A stretch of DNA of 53,489 nt from JAJPGZ01 sp038229295 (GTDB taxonomy: Bacteria > Verrucomicrobiota > Verrucomicrobiia > Chthoniobacterales > UBA10450). The notes below the pieces were generated by a model that saw nothing but the letters and a program-made list of their open reading frames with translations, was not told the DNA's origin and did not search any database. Shown piece by piece: positions 1 to 7,062 of this stretch (position 1 is the first letter of the stretch; each line of letters starts with the position of its first letter). The DNA lies in contig JBBROO010000018.1 of assembly GCA_038229295.1 (NCBI GenBank), positions 1 to 53,489 of the forward strand, given 5' to 3'. The position numbers and the translations under genes were made by a program.

Positions 1-330
1 GAGACATTGCGCTAAGATCGACAAGACGTTCTTCGCCCTAACGAGTCCGCCATAAAAAAGTGCGAGACCGGGCAGCGTCATGAAGAGGACAAGCGCCGCG
101 CAAGTCATCATCCAGGCGTTGTGACCGGGACCGGGGCCGGAGATGTTGGAAATCGTTTGCGCGTTCGCGGCATCAGCGCCGCGGGCGGAATTGTTTACGT
201 AAGCTTCGAGATCGGCCACGCGCTGCTCGATTGTTGGCGTCGGCGCAGGTGTAGATGTCGATCTTTGCGCACGGAGATTTGTTGCCGCGCAAAGCAGCAT
301 CAAACCGATCAAGGCAACTACGCGTGTCAT
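1..330 (-). CDS. amt: Ammonium transporter, N-terminal part (gene continues beyond window start)
   Basis: The reading frame runs from the ATG at 328-330 off the left edge, giving 110 codons. The product begins with a signal peptide of about 22 residues ending near LRAQ, then a Pro/Thr-rich linker and a periplasmic stretch. The conserved start of the Amt/MEP fold follows: NAWMMTCAALVLFMTLPGLA, then LFYGGLVRAKNVLSIL. An N-terminal signal sequence ahead of the channel domain is usual for Amt proteins of Gram-negative bacteria. The protein conducts ammonium/ammonia across the inner membrane. Two copies of the iterated 10-mer lie inside the coding sequence (encoding QRST and LSIL), and one CCTAACG word encodes VR. 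The start codon lies inside a REP-like repeat, so the natural upstream region appears to have been displaced. Confidence 0.9.
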   Translation of the reverse strand, partial: MTRVVALIGLMLLCAATNLRAQRSTSTPAPTPTIEQRVADLEAYVNNSARGADAANAQTISNISGPGPGHNAWMMTCAALVLFMTLPGLALFYGGLVRAKNVLSILAQCL

Positions 331-355
331 CCTGAGCGGAGCGAAGGACCTCGCA
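325..355 (+). repeat. REP-like palindromic repeat, left copy ('HPERSEGPR' type)
   Basis: A 31-base word beginning TGTCATCCTGAGCGGAGCG and ending GACCTCGCA. It matches the complement of 1175-1205 at 26 of 31 positions, with the mismatches spaced every third base. It overlaps the start codon of the ammonium transporter gene. Similar words recur at 45083-45204 and, as a half copy, near 33205-33225. The rest of the gap to 475 is AT-richer than its surroundings and shows no other feature. Confidence 0.75.
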
Positions 356-475
356 AGGCCTATTGGTTTACACTTCATATAGTTGGCAACATCCTCGGTA
401 ATCAATCAACGTTCACTAGAACACCGGCCAGTTTTGTAGTGTTACACTACAAGGCGGTGGTTATGATTCTGCCGC

Positions 476-772
476 GTGGACATTTATTCCAAGTGGCAAG
501 CAATCGCCACACTGATGTTAGCGGTAGGAGCCATCGCTGTGACATTTTGGAGTCCGACCGGTTTTGCAGGGAAGCTCATCATAGTGTTCCTATTTGTGGT
601 TGCCGCCATCATCACGGTATGGCTCCAAGAACAGAAAGAGAGCCGCGAAAGATCGCGCACAGAAATTACTCAAGGCGAGTTGCTGAATTGGCAACATGGA
701 GATCCAAAAAATCCCCCGCGTGTGCGTGCGGGATACGTGAAGTGGAGTGAAAGGATAGCCCCGTTACGATGA
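476..772 (+). pseudogene. Hypothetical membrane protein, N-terminal half; probable frameshifted gene with the next ORF
   Basis: 98 codons. Two hydrophobic segments (about residues 8-26 and 33-51) form a helical hairpin, followed by a charged stretch rich in Glu and Arg (QEQKESRERSRTEI) that looks like a short coiled coil. The frame ends at a TGA overlapping the ATG of the next ORF. Reading the next frame upstream of that ATG gives KDSPVTMRF, which continues naturally after AGYVKWS of this ORF. A single-base indel near 745-752 would therefore turn both pieces into one protein of about 220 residues: two transmembrane helices plus a beta-sandwich-like domain. Alternatively these are two translationally coupled genes. 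The function is not recognised. The segment lacks both iterated words found in its neighbours. Confidence 0.5.
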
Positions 773-1146
773 GGTTCATGATGGAGAACGTTAGCAAGTA
801 TCCGGCGTACGATATTAACGTTCGGGTTTGGGATATTGAAAACGTGCCAAAGGCTCCCACTGGTGGTTACGAGATTGCAATCGCTACCATTCCGTCACTA
901 CCTCCAGGCACGGTTCAGCCCCTCGGGAGCGTAGAAGTCCAGCCGACCGTAACCGCAAAGAAATTTGGATCGCAATTTACCACGCTCCTGGGTGATGCTT
1001 TTTTTGAAACCATCGAAGCGCAGAGGGTTAATGGAGAATGGTGTTTCGCGATTCGGATATCGGCCGCTGATGTCACGGGCAACGTAGTATTTCGCAGCGT
1101 TGATCCCGATTTCCCTCTGAACAAGGATGGCGATGTGGATTGGTGA
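769..1146 (+). pseudogene. Hypothetical protein, C-terminal beta-rich half of the preceding frameshifted gene
   Basis: 125 codons. No signal peptide or transmembrane helix. The pattern ENVSKYPAYDINVRVWD and a later alternation of hydrophobic residues suggest an immunoglobulin-like beta-sandwich, of the sort found after N-terminal membrane hairpins in bacterial hypothetical proteins. Codons immediately upstream of the ATG in this frame (KDSPVT) look like coding sequence before a stop at 748-750, which supports a broken single gene rather than an independent start. No ribosome-binding site is evident for 769. The ORF ends 29 bases before an inverted copy of the REP-like repeat. Confidence 0.5.
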
Positions 1147-1174
1147 TTACTAATTTGTGTGATCTTGCCCGCTG

Positions 1175-1205
1175 TGCGAGGTCCCTCACTTCGTTCGGGA
1201 TGACA
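1175..1205 (-). repeat. REP-like palindromic repeat, right copy, inverted relative to 325-355
   Basis: Reads TGCGAGGTCCCTCACTTCGT and ends TCGGGATGACA on the + strand. Its complement matches 26 of 31 bases of the left copy. The two copies point toward each other and enclose the frameshifted hypothetical gene, about 880 bases end to end. The remaining gap to 1315 is AT-rich and may hold the promoter of the downstream transporter, but no convincing -35/-10 pair was found. Confidence 0.7.
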
Positions 1206-1315
1206 ATGCGTTGATGCCTCACGGTTTTACAAAAAGATATAACGCGGTGTCATGGTGAAGGAAGCGAAGGGCTCGCAATCGAAGCTTGGATTCCCCAGCG
1301 CCGTTCGATAGAGAG

Positions 1316-1918
1316 ATGCCACAGCATATGAACGACTCCATCACTCAAATCAAGGATATCACCGGCAATCCCGCGCCGCTCGGCCTGCTCGGCTTTGGCA
1401 TGACGACCGTTTTGCTGAATTTGCACAACGCCGGTTTCTACGAACTCAACAGCATGATCCTGGCGATGGGTCTCTGTTACGGCGGCGCGGCGCAGATCAT
1501 CGCCGGCATTATGGAATGGCGGAAAGGAAACACGTTCGCGACCACCGCTTTTATTTCTTACGGCTTATTTTGGTTGTCGCTCGTCACGTTGATCCTCCTC
1601 GCGAAAGTCGGCTGGAGCGCGAAGTCCGACGACACCGCGATGGCGGCGTATCTGGCGATGTGGGGAATCTTCACCGCGGTCATGTTCATCGGTACTTTGT
1701 GGTTGAATCGCGCGCTGCAATTTGTTTTCGCCACGCTCACGATTTTGTTTTTCTTGCTCGCGTTCGGCGATTTCACCGCAGCGAGCGCCGGATTCAAACA
1801 GGCCACCGGCTACGAAGGAATTCTCTGCGGCTTCGCCGCGATCTACACCGGGCTCGCACAAGTGCTCAACGAACTCGCTGGCCGAACGGTGTTGCCGCTG
1901 GGGATGGTTGCGAAATAA
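1316..1918 (+). CDS. satP: GPR1/FUN34/YaaH-family acetate/succinate transporter
   Basis: About 200 residues with six hydrophobic helices, the size of this inner-membrane family. The signature NPAPLGLLGFGMTT lies at the start of helix 1, as in Escherichia coli SatP (acetate and succinate uptake with protons). Polar residues GDFT and the closing GFAAIYTGLAQVLNE helix also fit. The ATG at 1316 is chosen because GAGAG lies just upstream. An in-frame TTG at 1286 and an ATG at 1328 are alternatives. It converges on the DJ-1/PfpI gene, with 49 bases between the two stop codons. Substrate preference among short carboxylates cannot be told from sequence. Confidence 0.88.
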   Translation: MPQHMNDSITQIKDITGNPAPLGLLGFGMTTVLLNLHNAGFYELNSMILAMGLCYGGAAQIIAGIMEWRKGNTFATTAFISYGLFWLSLVTLILLAKVGWSAKSDDTAMAAYLAMWGIFTAVMFIGTLWLNRALQFVFATLTILFFLLAFGDFTAASAGFKQATGYEGILCGFAAIYTGLAQVLNELAGRTVLPLGMVAK

Positions 1919-1923
1919 TTTCC

Positions 1924-1966
1924 GACCGCCGCAAGATCGACATCGACAAGTCGGGCGGACTTTTTC
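1924..1966 (+). terminator. Weak hairpin plus T-run between convergent genes
   Basis: CCGCC and GGCGG can pair across a loop that contains a full copy of the iterated 10-mer, followed by ACTTTTTCCC. The stem is only five to seven pairs with a long loop, so this is a weak candidate terminator for the transporter transcript. A CCTAACG word follows directly at 1967. Confidence 0.3.
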
Positions 1967-1967
1967 C

Positions 1968-2588
1968 CTAACGAATCCAATCCCGGCTGTGATGTTCCAT
2001 GTAATCGGCAGTTGTCTGCGCGACTTCGCGGCCGAAATAGCGCTCGACTACGCGCAATGCGAGATCGATTCCGGAAGTGAGTCCGGCCGCCGTTGAGAAC
2101 TTCTCGTTCTCGACAAATCGCACGCCGCGCTTCACCTCGACCTTGGGAAATTCGTTAGCGAATCGATCCAGAAAAAGATGATGCGTCGTTGCCGATATTC
2201 CATCGAGCAAACCGGCTCGACCGAGAACAAACGCGCCGGTGCAGACCGACATGGTTACATCCGTACCGGGCGAATTTTTCACGATCCATTCCTCCATTCG
2301 CTTCGAACCTTTTTGCGCGGGAATGACAATGATCTTCGGCGTCGGCGCCGTTTCAAAAGTGTGATTTGGAATTAACTGCAAGCCAGCCGAGGCGGTGATC
2401 ATCTCTTTCGTTTCCGCAACGGCATAAAGTTCGAACGGCGTTTGTTCTTCGCGATTCGGGATCATCACATCCTGAAACACTTCCCATGGTCCGGCGAAAT
2501 CAATCACCGTAACATCTTGCGAAATCAGAACCGCCACCGGAATTCGTCCTTTCGCCGGAGCAATAAGGGCGTTTGTCGTTATGCGCAT
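1968..2588 (-). CDS. DJ-1/PfpI-family protein (GlxA/isonitrile-hydratase-like glutamine amidotransferase fold)
   Basis: 206 residues from the ATG at 2588; a TTG at 2597 is an alternative. The N-terminal strand PVAVLISQDVTVIDFAGPWE and the nucleophile elbow MSVCTGAFVLGRAGLL are diagnostic. The cysteine, near residue 118, is the reactive residue of the fold. The next segment TTHH resembles the second catalytic element of the ThiJ/PfpI group. There is no C-terminal AraC helix-turn-helix, so this is a stand-alone enzyme-like domain rather than a regulator of the GlxA/FtrA type. Members include isonitrile hydratases, glyoxalase III-like and stress proteins; which applies here is unknown. It lies downstream of the PDZ gene but is separated from it by a terminator-like hairpin. 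Confidence 0.85.
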   Translation of the reverse strand: MRITTNALIAPAKGRIPVAVLISQDVTVIDFAGPWEVFQDVMIPNREEQTPFELYAVAETKEMITASAGLQLIPNHTFETAPTPKIIVIPAQKGSKRMEEWIVKNSPGTDVTMSVCTGAFVLGRAGLLDGISATTHHLFLDRFANEFPKVEVKRGVRFVENEKFSTAAGLTSGIDLALRVVERYFGREVAQTTADYMEHHSRDWIR

Positions 2589-2631
2589 TTCGTCCAACTC
2601 TGCGCTGTCGCCCGCAAGATCGACAAGGAAA

Positions 2632-2678
2632 ACTCCGCCGAGCGGTTGGCCAGACCCGGTTAGGCGGCCCGGCGGAGT
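2632..2678 (-). terminator. GC-rich hairpin followed by T-run, likely end of the sigma/PDZ transcript
   Basis: On the minus strand the arm ACTCCGCCG pairs with CGGCGGAGT and is followed directly by TTTTCC. The inside of the loop (GGTTGGCCAGACCCGGTTAGG on the + strand, imperfect) looks like a dispersed palindromic repeat. It sits between the stop of the PDZ gene and the start of the DJ-1/PfpI gene. An iterated 10-mer lies 8 bases away at 2616. Confidence 0.5.
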
Positions 2679-2685
2679 CTCTGCC

Positions 2686-3750
2686 TCAAATTAAAACCGC
2701 GTGGTCGATCCAGTAGGTGTGCGGAAAATTCCGCTGCGGCCACGACACTTGCTCGGTCGATGGTGCGTTGTCGTCTGCATCGTCGTTGTCATCGTCCGCA
2801 TCATCATCCCCATCGTTTTCATCCTCGGTCGAAACGACCGAAGGCAAATCGCGCTGCTGTAGATTCTCGTAACGCTGCCGCACGTCGGCCGGCACCTTGT
2901 CCAAATCTTCTTTCATATCAATCGGTCCGCTGAAGAGCAATCGACCCTGCGGATCTTTCGCCGTCAGCATTTTTTTTCCGTCCACGTTTTCCATGCGCAA
3001 TTCGCCTTTGTCATCCGCGAAAACAATCTGCGCTTTAGCGATGTCGATCTTCGTCGTCTTCAATCCGGCCGCATCGCTGTGCGAGATCTTGATTTGCTCA
3101 GCCGCGCGCCGCGCTTCTTCACGGGCATGTTCACTCACGCGTTGAACTTCATCGCGCACACGCTCCGCTTCCTGGTGCGCTTTCATGACCGCATCGTGAA
3201 TCATTCCTTCCTTCGCGTCGCCTAACTGCGCTTTCAAATCACGCATTCGCTCGCCCAAATCGCCGAAGTCGTGATCGCCAAATTGCATGTCGCCGCGGTG
3301 CCGACCCATTTCGCGTTGCGGCACCTCTTTCTTCATTAGCTTGACCGAGACTTTCTCTTCTTTGCCTTTACGCAAAATCGTCAGCGTCACCGTCGCGCCT
3401 TCGGAATTACTGCGCACTAATTTCGCCAGCTGGTTCGGCTCTAACAGGATTTGGTCGTTAAACATTTTCAGAATGTCGTTCTGTTGCAGACCGGCGGCAG
3501 CGGCGGGGCTGTCGGGCACAACGTAATCGACGACCAGACCGAAACCTTTGGCCAGATTCATCTGTTCGCACACCACTCCCGGCACGGGCGAAGTGTCGAC
3601 GCCGAGAAATGTCACCGGGACTTTCGGCATCTTCTCATGTCGATCTTGCGGAGGCGCCGGCGGAGCGGGCGGCGTCGGCGGAGTTTGACTAAATGCCGTC
3701 ATCGCAAAGCAAAGCGTGGCAGCAAGGACTGAGGTATATTTTCGTTTCAT
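2686..3750 (-). CDS. Secreted PDZ-domain protein with acidic C-terminal tail
   Basis: 354 residues. A signal peptide (MKRKYTSVLAATLCFAMTAFS) precedes a Pro-rich linker (TPPTPPAPPAPP) and a PDZ domain at about residues 45-130 (FGLVVDYVVPDSPAAAAGLQ, DILKMFNDQILLE, VTLTILRKGKEE). The family usually uses this domain to bind the C-termini of misfolded or signalling proteins. A helical Arg/Glu-rich region (about 185-220) and a stretch of about 20 mostly Asp residues near 310-335 follow. No protease domain is present, so it is not an HtrA/DegP enzyme. It follows an ECF sigma factor and an anti-sigma-like protein with a 30-base gap, suggesting a periplasmic partner or target of that regulator. A CCTAACG word sits in the gap at 3756. 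Confidence 0.8.
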   Translation of the reverse strand: MKRKYTSVLAATLCFAMTAFSQTPPTPPAPPAPPQDRHEKMPKVPVTFLGVDTSPVPGVVCEQMNLAKGFGLVVDYVVPDSPAAAAGLQQNDILKMFNDQILLEPNQLAKLVRSNSEGATVTLTILRKGKEEKVSVKLMKKEVPQREMGRHRGDMQFGDHDFGDLGERMRDLKAQLGDAKEGMIHDAVMKAHQEAERVRDEVQRVSEHAREEARRAAEQIKISHSDAAGLKTTKIDIAKAQIVFADDKGELRMENVDGKKMLTAKDPQGRLLFSGPIDMKEDLDKVPADVRQRYENLQQRDLPSVVSTEDENDGDDDADDDNDDADDNAPSTEQVSWPQRNFPHTYWIDHAVLI

Positions 3751-3780
3751 GTTTTCGTTAGGTTAAGTGCGGAATCAAAA

Positions 3781-4350
3781 TCATTGGCCGGAGACAGGAA
3801 TGAGCTCGACCTGTTCGCTCGGATACGAAACGCGCAGCGACGCGCCCGTGGCCGCATTGCGCCACTGCAAACTTTCCTGCAGGCGCGAGCGCACCCGCCG
3901 CATTGGTTCGCCGGACTCGGCCGAGTAAAGCAATCCTTCGTCGCGCGTGTGGTAAACCACTTGCGTCGCGCCCGCGGGTAAAAATTCCGAAATCGGAGAT
4001 GTCGATCTTGCCACCGGCGCCGGCGAATTCGCCGCGATCTGTGGTTGTCGCGGTGATGGATTGTCGAATTGCAAACGGGCAAAGATCAAAAGCGATGCCG
4101 CCGCGGCGAGACCGATGCCTACCGAGAGCAAATTGATGCGGAAACGGTCCGGACGAATCACCTTTTCGTCTTCGGCAAGATCGACAACGGAGCCGGCGGG
4201 AGCCGAGCGACGTAGACGGGAAGCCCAACCGGGTGAGCGAGCGGGAGCGAGCGAATCAATCGCATTCTCGACCCGATCCAAGAGTCCGTCCGATGGTTGC
4301 ACCGGCTGCAACTTCTTCAACTCATCCTCGATCTCGACGAAATCACTCAT
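3781..4350 (-). CDS. Putative membrane-anchored anti-sigma-like protein
   Basis: 189 residues from the ATG at 4350, which overlaps the stop of the sigma gene as ATGA, so translation is probably coupled. Residues 1-75 are an acidic, helical cytoplasmic part (MSDFVEIEDELKKLQP). One hydrophobic helix (SVGIGLAAAASLLIFA) lies near residue 95, and the rest would be periplasmic. The zinc motif HxxxCxxC of ZAS-type anti-sigma factors is absent. Gene order and topology match anti-ECF regulators, but sequence alone does not prove the role. The periplasmic part contains ATQVVYHTRDEGLLYSAESG, which resembles the repeat-poor tails of unknown-function proteins in ECF operons. Confidence 0.65.
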   Translation of the reverse strand: MSDFVEIEDELKKLQPVQPSDGLLDRVENAIDSLAPARSPGWASRLRRSAPAGSVVDLAEDEKVIRPDRFRINLLSVGIGLAAAASLLIFARLQFDNPSPRQPQIAANSPAPVARSTSPISEFLPAGATQVVYHTRDEGLLYSAESGEPMRRVRSRLQESLQWRNAATGASLRVSYPSEQVELIPVSGQ

Positions 4351-4859
4351 TGAGGTTGCAAATTTTTCTTCAACGCCGCCAGCGCGTAACGATAACGCGA
4401 TGCGGCGGTGTTTTGCGAAATCCCAATGGCTTCGCCGATCTCGGCGAAAGTCAGTTCGTTCCAAACTTTCATGACCACGACCTCGCGTTGTTCGTGCGGC
4501 AGCCGATCGAGCGCGAAAGCGAGTGAGCGTTGCGATTCGTCTTCCGCGCGAAATTGCGGCTCGATTGATTGAGGAGCACCGGCAAAAGCTTCCACTTCGC
4601 GCCGCGCGCGGCGACTGTCGCGCCGGATAAGATCGAGCGCGACGGAGCGGACGGTGGCGTAAAGCAACGGGCGATTGTCGATCTTGTGATGGCGGCGCCA
4701 GAATTTAACGAACGCATCCTGGACGATATCTTCCGCGTCCGTGTGCGAGCGAACCCACTGCCGCGCGTAGAGAACGAGCCCGGGCGCGAGCGTAGAAAAA
4801 ATTGTTTTCCATTCTTCATGGGTGGTGACATTTTCCATGACCTCTTCACGGTCTTGCAT
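4347..4859 (-). CDS. ECF-type RNA polymerase sigma factor
   Basis: 170 residues, the normal ECF length. Region 2 contains DAEDIVQDAFVKFWRR, the -10 recognition and core-binding helix. Region 4 contains LPHEQREVVVMKVWNELTFA followed by EIGEAIGISQNTAASRY, the -35 helix-turn-helix. The ATG at 4859 is used; a GTG at 4865 and an ATG at 4838 preceded by GAAGAGG are alternatives. It heads a three-gene operon (sigma, anti-sigma-like, PDZ protein). Its start lies only 17 bases from the start of the divergent NTF2-like gene, so the promoters must sit inside the opposing coding regions or the mRNAs are nearly leaderless. It probably responds to an envelope signal. Confidence 0.88.
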   Translation of the reverse strand: MQDREEVMENVTTHEEWKTIFSTLAPGLVLYARQWVRSHTDAEDIVQDAFVKFWRRHHKIDNRPLLYATVRSVALDLIRRDSRRARREVEAFAGAPQSIEPQFRAEDESQRSLAFALDRLPHEQREVVVMKVWNELTFAEIGEAIGISQNTAASRYRYALAALKKNLQPQ

Positions 4860-4876
4860 AAACACGACGCCGCCAA

Positions 4877-5764
4877 ATGAGCCCTTTGTCTAAACTAGCC
4901 GGAATTTCTCTCGCCCTTTCATTGTCGATCTTGCCCGCGGTTGGCGCGGACGAAAAATCGCCGGACGACGCTTTGCGGGCGGTGGTTGAATCGGAAAACA
5001 ATTTCGCTCGCGCCGGCGCTGAGCGCGGGATTCGTGATTCGTTTCTGCAATTCTTCGCCGACCAATCGATCATCTTCGCCCCCGAACCAAAAGACGGGAA
5101 GAAGTTCTACACCGAATACAAAGACAAAGGTCGCAAACTGATCTGGCAGCCTATCTTCGCTACTGTCGCCAAGTCCGGCGACATCGGCCTAACGACCGGG
5201 CCGTGGGAAATGCGAACTTCGATGACGGATAATAAGTCGCTCGGTTACGGTGAATTCACCACCATCTGGAAAAAGCAGCGCGACAATTCCTGGAAGGTCG
5301 CACTCGATGTCGGCATCCAACATGACCAACCGCGCGATCCGCCCGGTGAGATTCAGCTTTTGCCGCCAGGCGATGCGACCACGAATGTCGATCTTGCGCG
5401 GAGCGCGTTGGAGAAAGCGGAAAAGACATTCGCCGAAATGCTAAAGGAAGGAGCGGGCAGCGCCATCACGGCCGCGGCCAGCAATGACATTCGCGTGCTG
5501 CGCGAAAATTCCTTTCCGGGCGTCGGCAAAGTCGCGGCGAAGCTGATGCTCAGCTCGGACAATGCGAAAGTGACGCGCGAAAAAGCGGGCGGCGGCATGA
5601 GCGCGGCCGGCGATCTCGCATATCGCTACGGCACTTATTCCGCCGAGCGCGCGAATGTGAGCGAGCGCGGCTACTTTTTTTCCGTGTGGAAAGCGGAGGC
5701 CGATCAGGATTGGAAAATCCTTCTCGACCTGCAGAAGAAAGAGCCTCCGCCGGAGAAAAAGTAA
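4877..5764 (+). CDS. Secreted protein with two NTF2/SnoaL-like (DUF4440-type) domains
   Basis: 295 residues with a clear signal peptide (MSPLSKLAGISLALSLSILPAVGA). Two tandem domains follow. Residues 30-155 contain ALRAVVESENNFARAGAERG, LTTGPWEM and FTTIWKKQRDNSWKVALDVG. Residues 165-290 contain ARSALEKAEKTFAEML, YRYGTYSAE and FFSVWKAEADQDWKILLDLQ. Both follow the cone-shaped DUF4440 pattern that ends in a W-K-hydrophobic strand. Known relatives include small-molecule binding proteins and enzymes, so the function stays open. It is divergent from the sigma operon and may be controlled by it. The iterated 10-mer occurs twice, once within the signal peptide. Confidence 0.75.
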   Translation: MSPLSKLAGISLALSLSILPAVGADEKSPDDALRAVVESENNFARAGAERGIRDSFLQFFADQSIIFAPEPKDGKKFYTEYKDKGRKLIWQPIFATVAKSGDIGLTTGPWEMRTSMTDNKSLGYGEFTTIWKKQRDNSWKVALDVGIQHDQPRDPPGEIQLLPPGDATTNVDLARSALEKAEKTFAEMLKEGAGSAITAAASNDIRVLRENSFPGVGKVAAKLMLSSDNAKVTREKAGGGMSAAGDLAYRYGTYSAERANVSERGYFFSVWKAEADQDWKILLDLQKKEPPPEKK

Positions 5765-5778
5765 CTCGGCTCCGGTTT

Positions 5779-7062
5779 CTATTTCGACTTTGAAGCGGAG
5801 ATCGCGCGGAGGATTAAATCTCCAATCCAGTCCGGATGGGCGACGCCTTCTCGATAAGCGTGGAGTGATTCGACCGAAGAATTGACCCGCAGGTTGCTAT
5901 ACGATTGATCGACATTCTGCCAGCGCTCGTGCCAGTAGACGGCGGCTTTGATTCGCGGATAACGAGTGCGGAAAAGATCGAGAGCTTGTTTGATCCACTG
6001 GGGCTTGAGCATTCCCTGCGCGTCCGGCGAGTAGGGAAATTCGCCGGTGGCCCATTCCGCGATCATGATCGGTTTGTTCGGATCGAGTCCGCACAATTCC
6101 CGATACGGCCAATCGACCAGTGAGGGAATGTCCGGATTCGATTCTTCTTTGAATTGCTGGCCGTAGACACTCAGGCCTAACCAATCGACATAATCGCTCC
6201 CCGGATAATACGCGGGCGCGAAATTCCAGGTGTCGAGCGGGTAGGAATAATTGTTGGTGTGAAACATCCACTTGATGTTCGACGCACCGCGCGCGCGGAC
6301 GCGATCGACCACGTGACGATAGGCGCGCCTAAAATTTTCCGGGCCTTTCCAATTATCGACGTCGTCATCCCAGTCGTCGCCGCCGTAGTTCGTTCCCGAC
6401 CACGGGAACCAATCACCGTTCATCTCATTAGCGAAAGCGACAATCATCGGATGCCCGAAGGCGCGCGCGGCGTCGCCCCACTTGTCGATGTACGGGTCCC
6501 ACTTTCCGGCGATGATTTCCGTTAGGCTGAATTTGTCCGGGCCGCGATTTTGCGTGTAAGGCCGGTCCCACGGCGACCAAAAGACGAGCGGCAACGAGCC
6601 GTGTCGCCAGATTACATTCAAGTTGTCGGTCGGAAAATTCTGCTCTCCCCAATAACTCGACGACGCGATGATGGCCTGGTGTTTGCCCACCATCGACTCG
6701 AAATCTTCCACCATCTCGAGCGTGACGTCGTCCTCTTCGTCGCCGAAATCCATGAAGGCACCGGTGTAAGCGCCGTGTTCAGGAATGACGATGTCGACCG
6801 GGCCGTTGGGATCGATGCGGGCATTCGTTAGGTCCGGCTTTTTACACGAACCGATAAGACAAATAATCAGAACGGCGGCAATGCAGATTGCTGGGGAGCA
6901 CAGGCTGCCAGCCTGTTGCGGCGGGCAGCTTGCCCGCCGACCACTGTGCGCGTCGCACGATTGCCCAGACGTTTGCGCCCTCAAAAGAACTTTCGAAGAA
7001 TGTTCGCGGCAAGCTGCCGCGAACTGCAGGCTGGCAGCCTGCGCTCCCCAGATTTTCCTCAT
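5779..7062 (-). CDS. Secreted GH26-like beta-mannanase family glycoside hydrolase
   Basis: 427 codons from an ATG at 7062 that overlaps the stop of the upstream fusion gene as ATGA. The catalytic module shows the GH26/clan-A pattern: IVAFANEMNGDWFPWSGT with the acid/base Glu, and KPIMIAEWATGEFPYS with the nucleophile Glu, plus WMFHTNNYS and VDWLGLSVYG between them. The domain begins near DIVIPEHGAYTGAF. A lipoprotein-like segment AVLIICLIGSC precedes it, so the native product is probably anchored or exported. The first roughly 60 codons lie within a 160-base inverted-repeat element (6892-7054), and the true ancestral start may have been lost. It probably trims or cleaves the polysaccharide made by its neighbour. 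Confidence 0.85.
   Translation of the reverse strand: MRKIWGAQAASLQFAAACREHSSKVLLRAQTSGQSCDAHSGRRASCPPQQAGSLCSPAICIAAVLIICLIGSCKKPDLTNARIDPNGPVDIVIPEHGAYTGAFMDFGDEEDDVTLEMVEDFESMVGKHQAIIASSSYWGEQNFPTDNLNVIWRHGSLPLVFWSPWDRPYTQNRGPDKFSLTEIIAGKWDPYIDKWGDAARAFGHPMIVAFANEMNGDWFPWSGTNYGGDDWDDDVDNWKGPENFRRAYRHVVDRVRARGASNIKWMFHTNNYSYPLDTWNFAPAYYPGSDYVDWLGLSVYGQQFKEESNPDIPSLVDWPYRELCGLDPNKPIMIAEWATGEFPYSPDAQGMLKPQWIKQALDLFRTRYPRIKAAVYWHERWQNVDQSYSNLRVNSSVESLHAYREGVAHPDWIGDLILRAISASKSK
6891..7055. mobile_element. MITE-like inverted-repeat element with CTGGGGAGC ends, inside the GH26 gene start
   Basis: The left end reads CTGGGGAGCACAGGCTGCC and the right end GGCAGCCTGCGCTCCCCAG, which are near-perfect complements over about 25 bases. 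Inner arms GCGGGCAGCTTGCCCGC and TCGCGGCAAGCTGCCGCGA are each palindromic. No ORF of its own is convincing. Similar ends (GGGGAGCACACGCG and CGCGTGCGCTCCCC) bound another element at 21838-21955. It interrupts or extends the 5' end of the GH26 gene while keeping the frame open. Confidence 0.7.
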
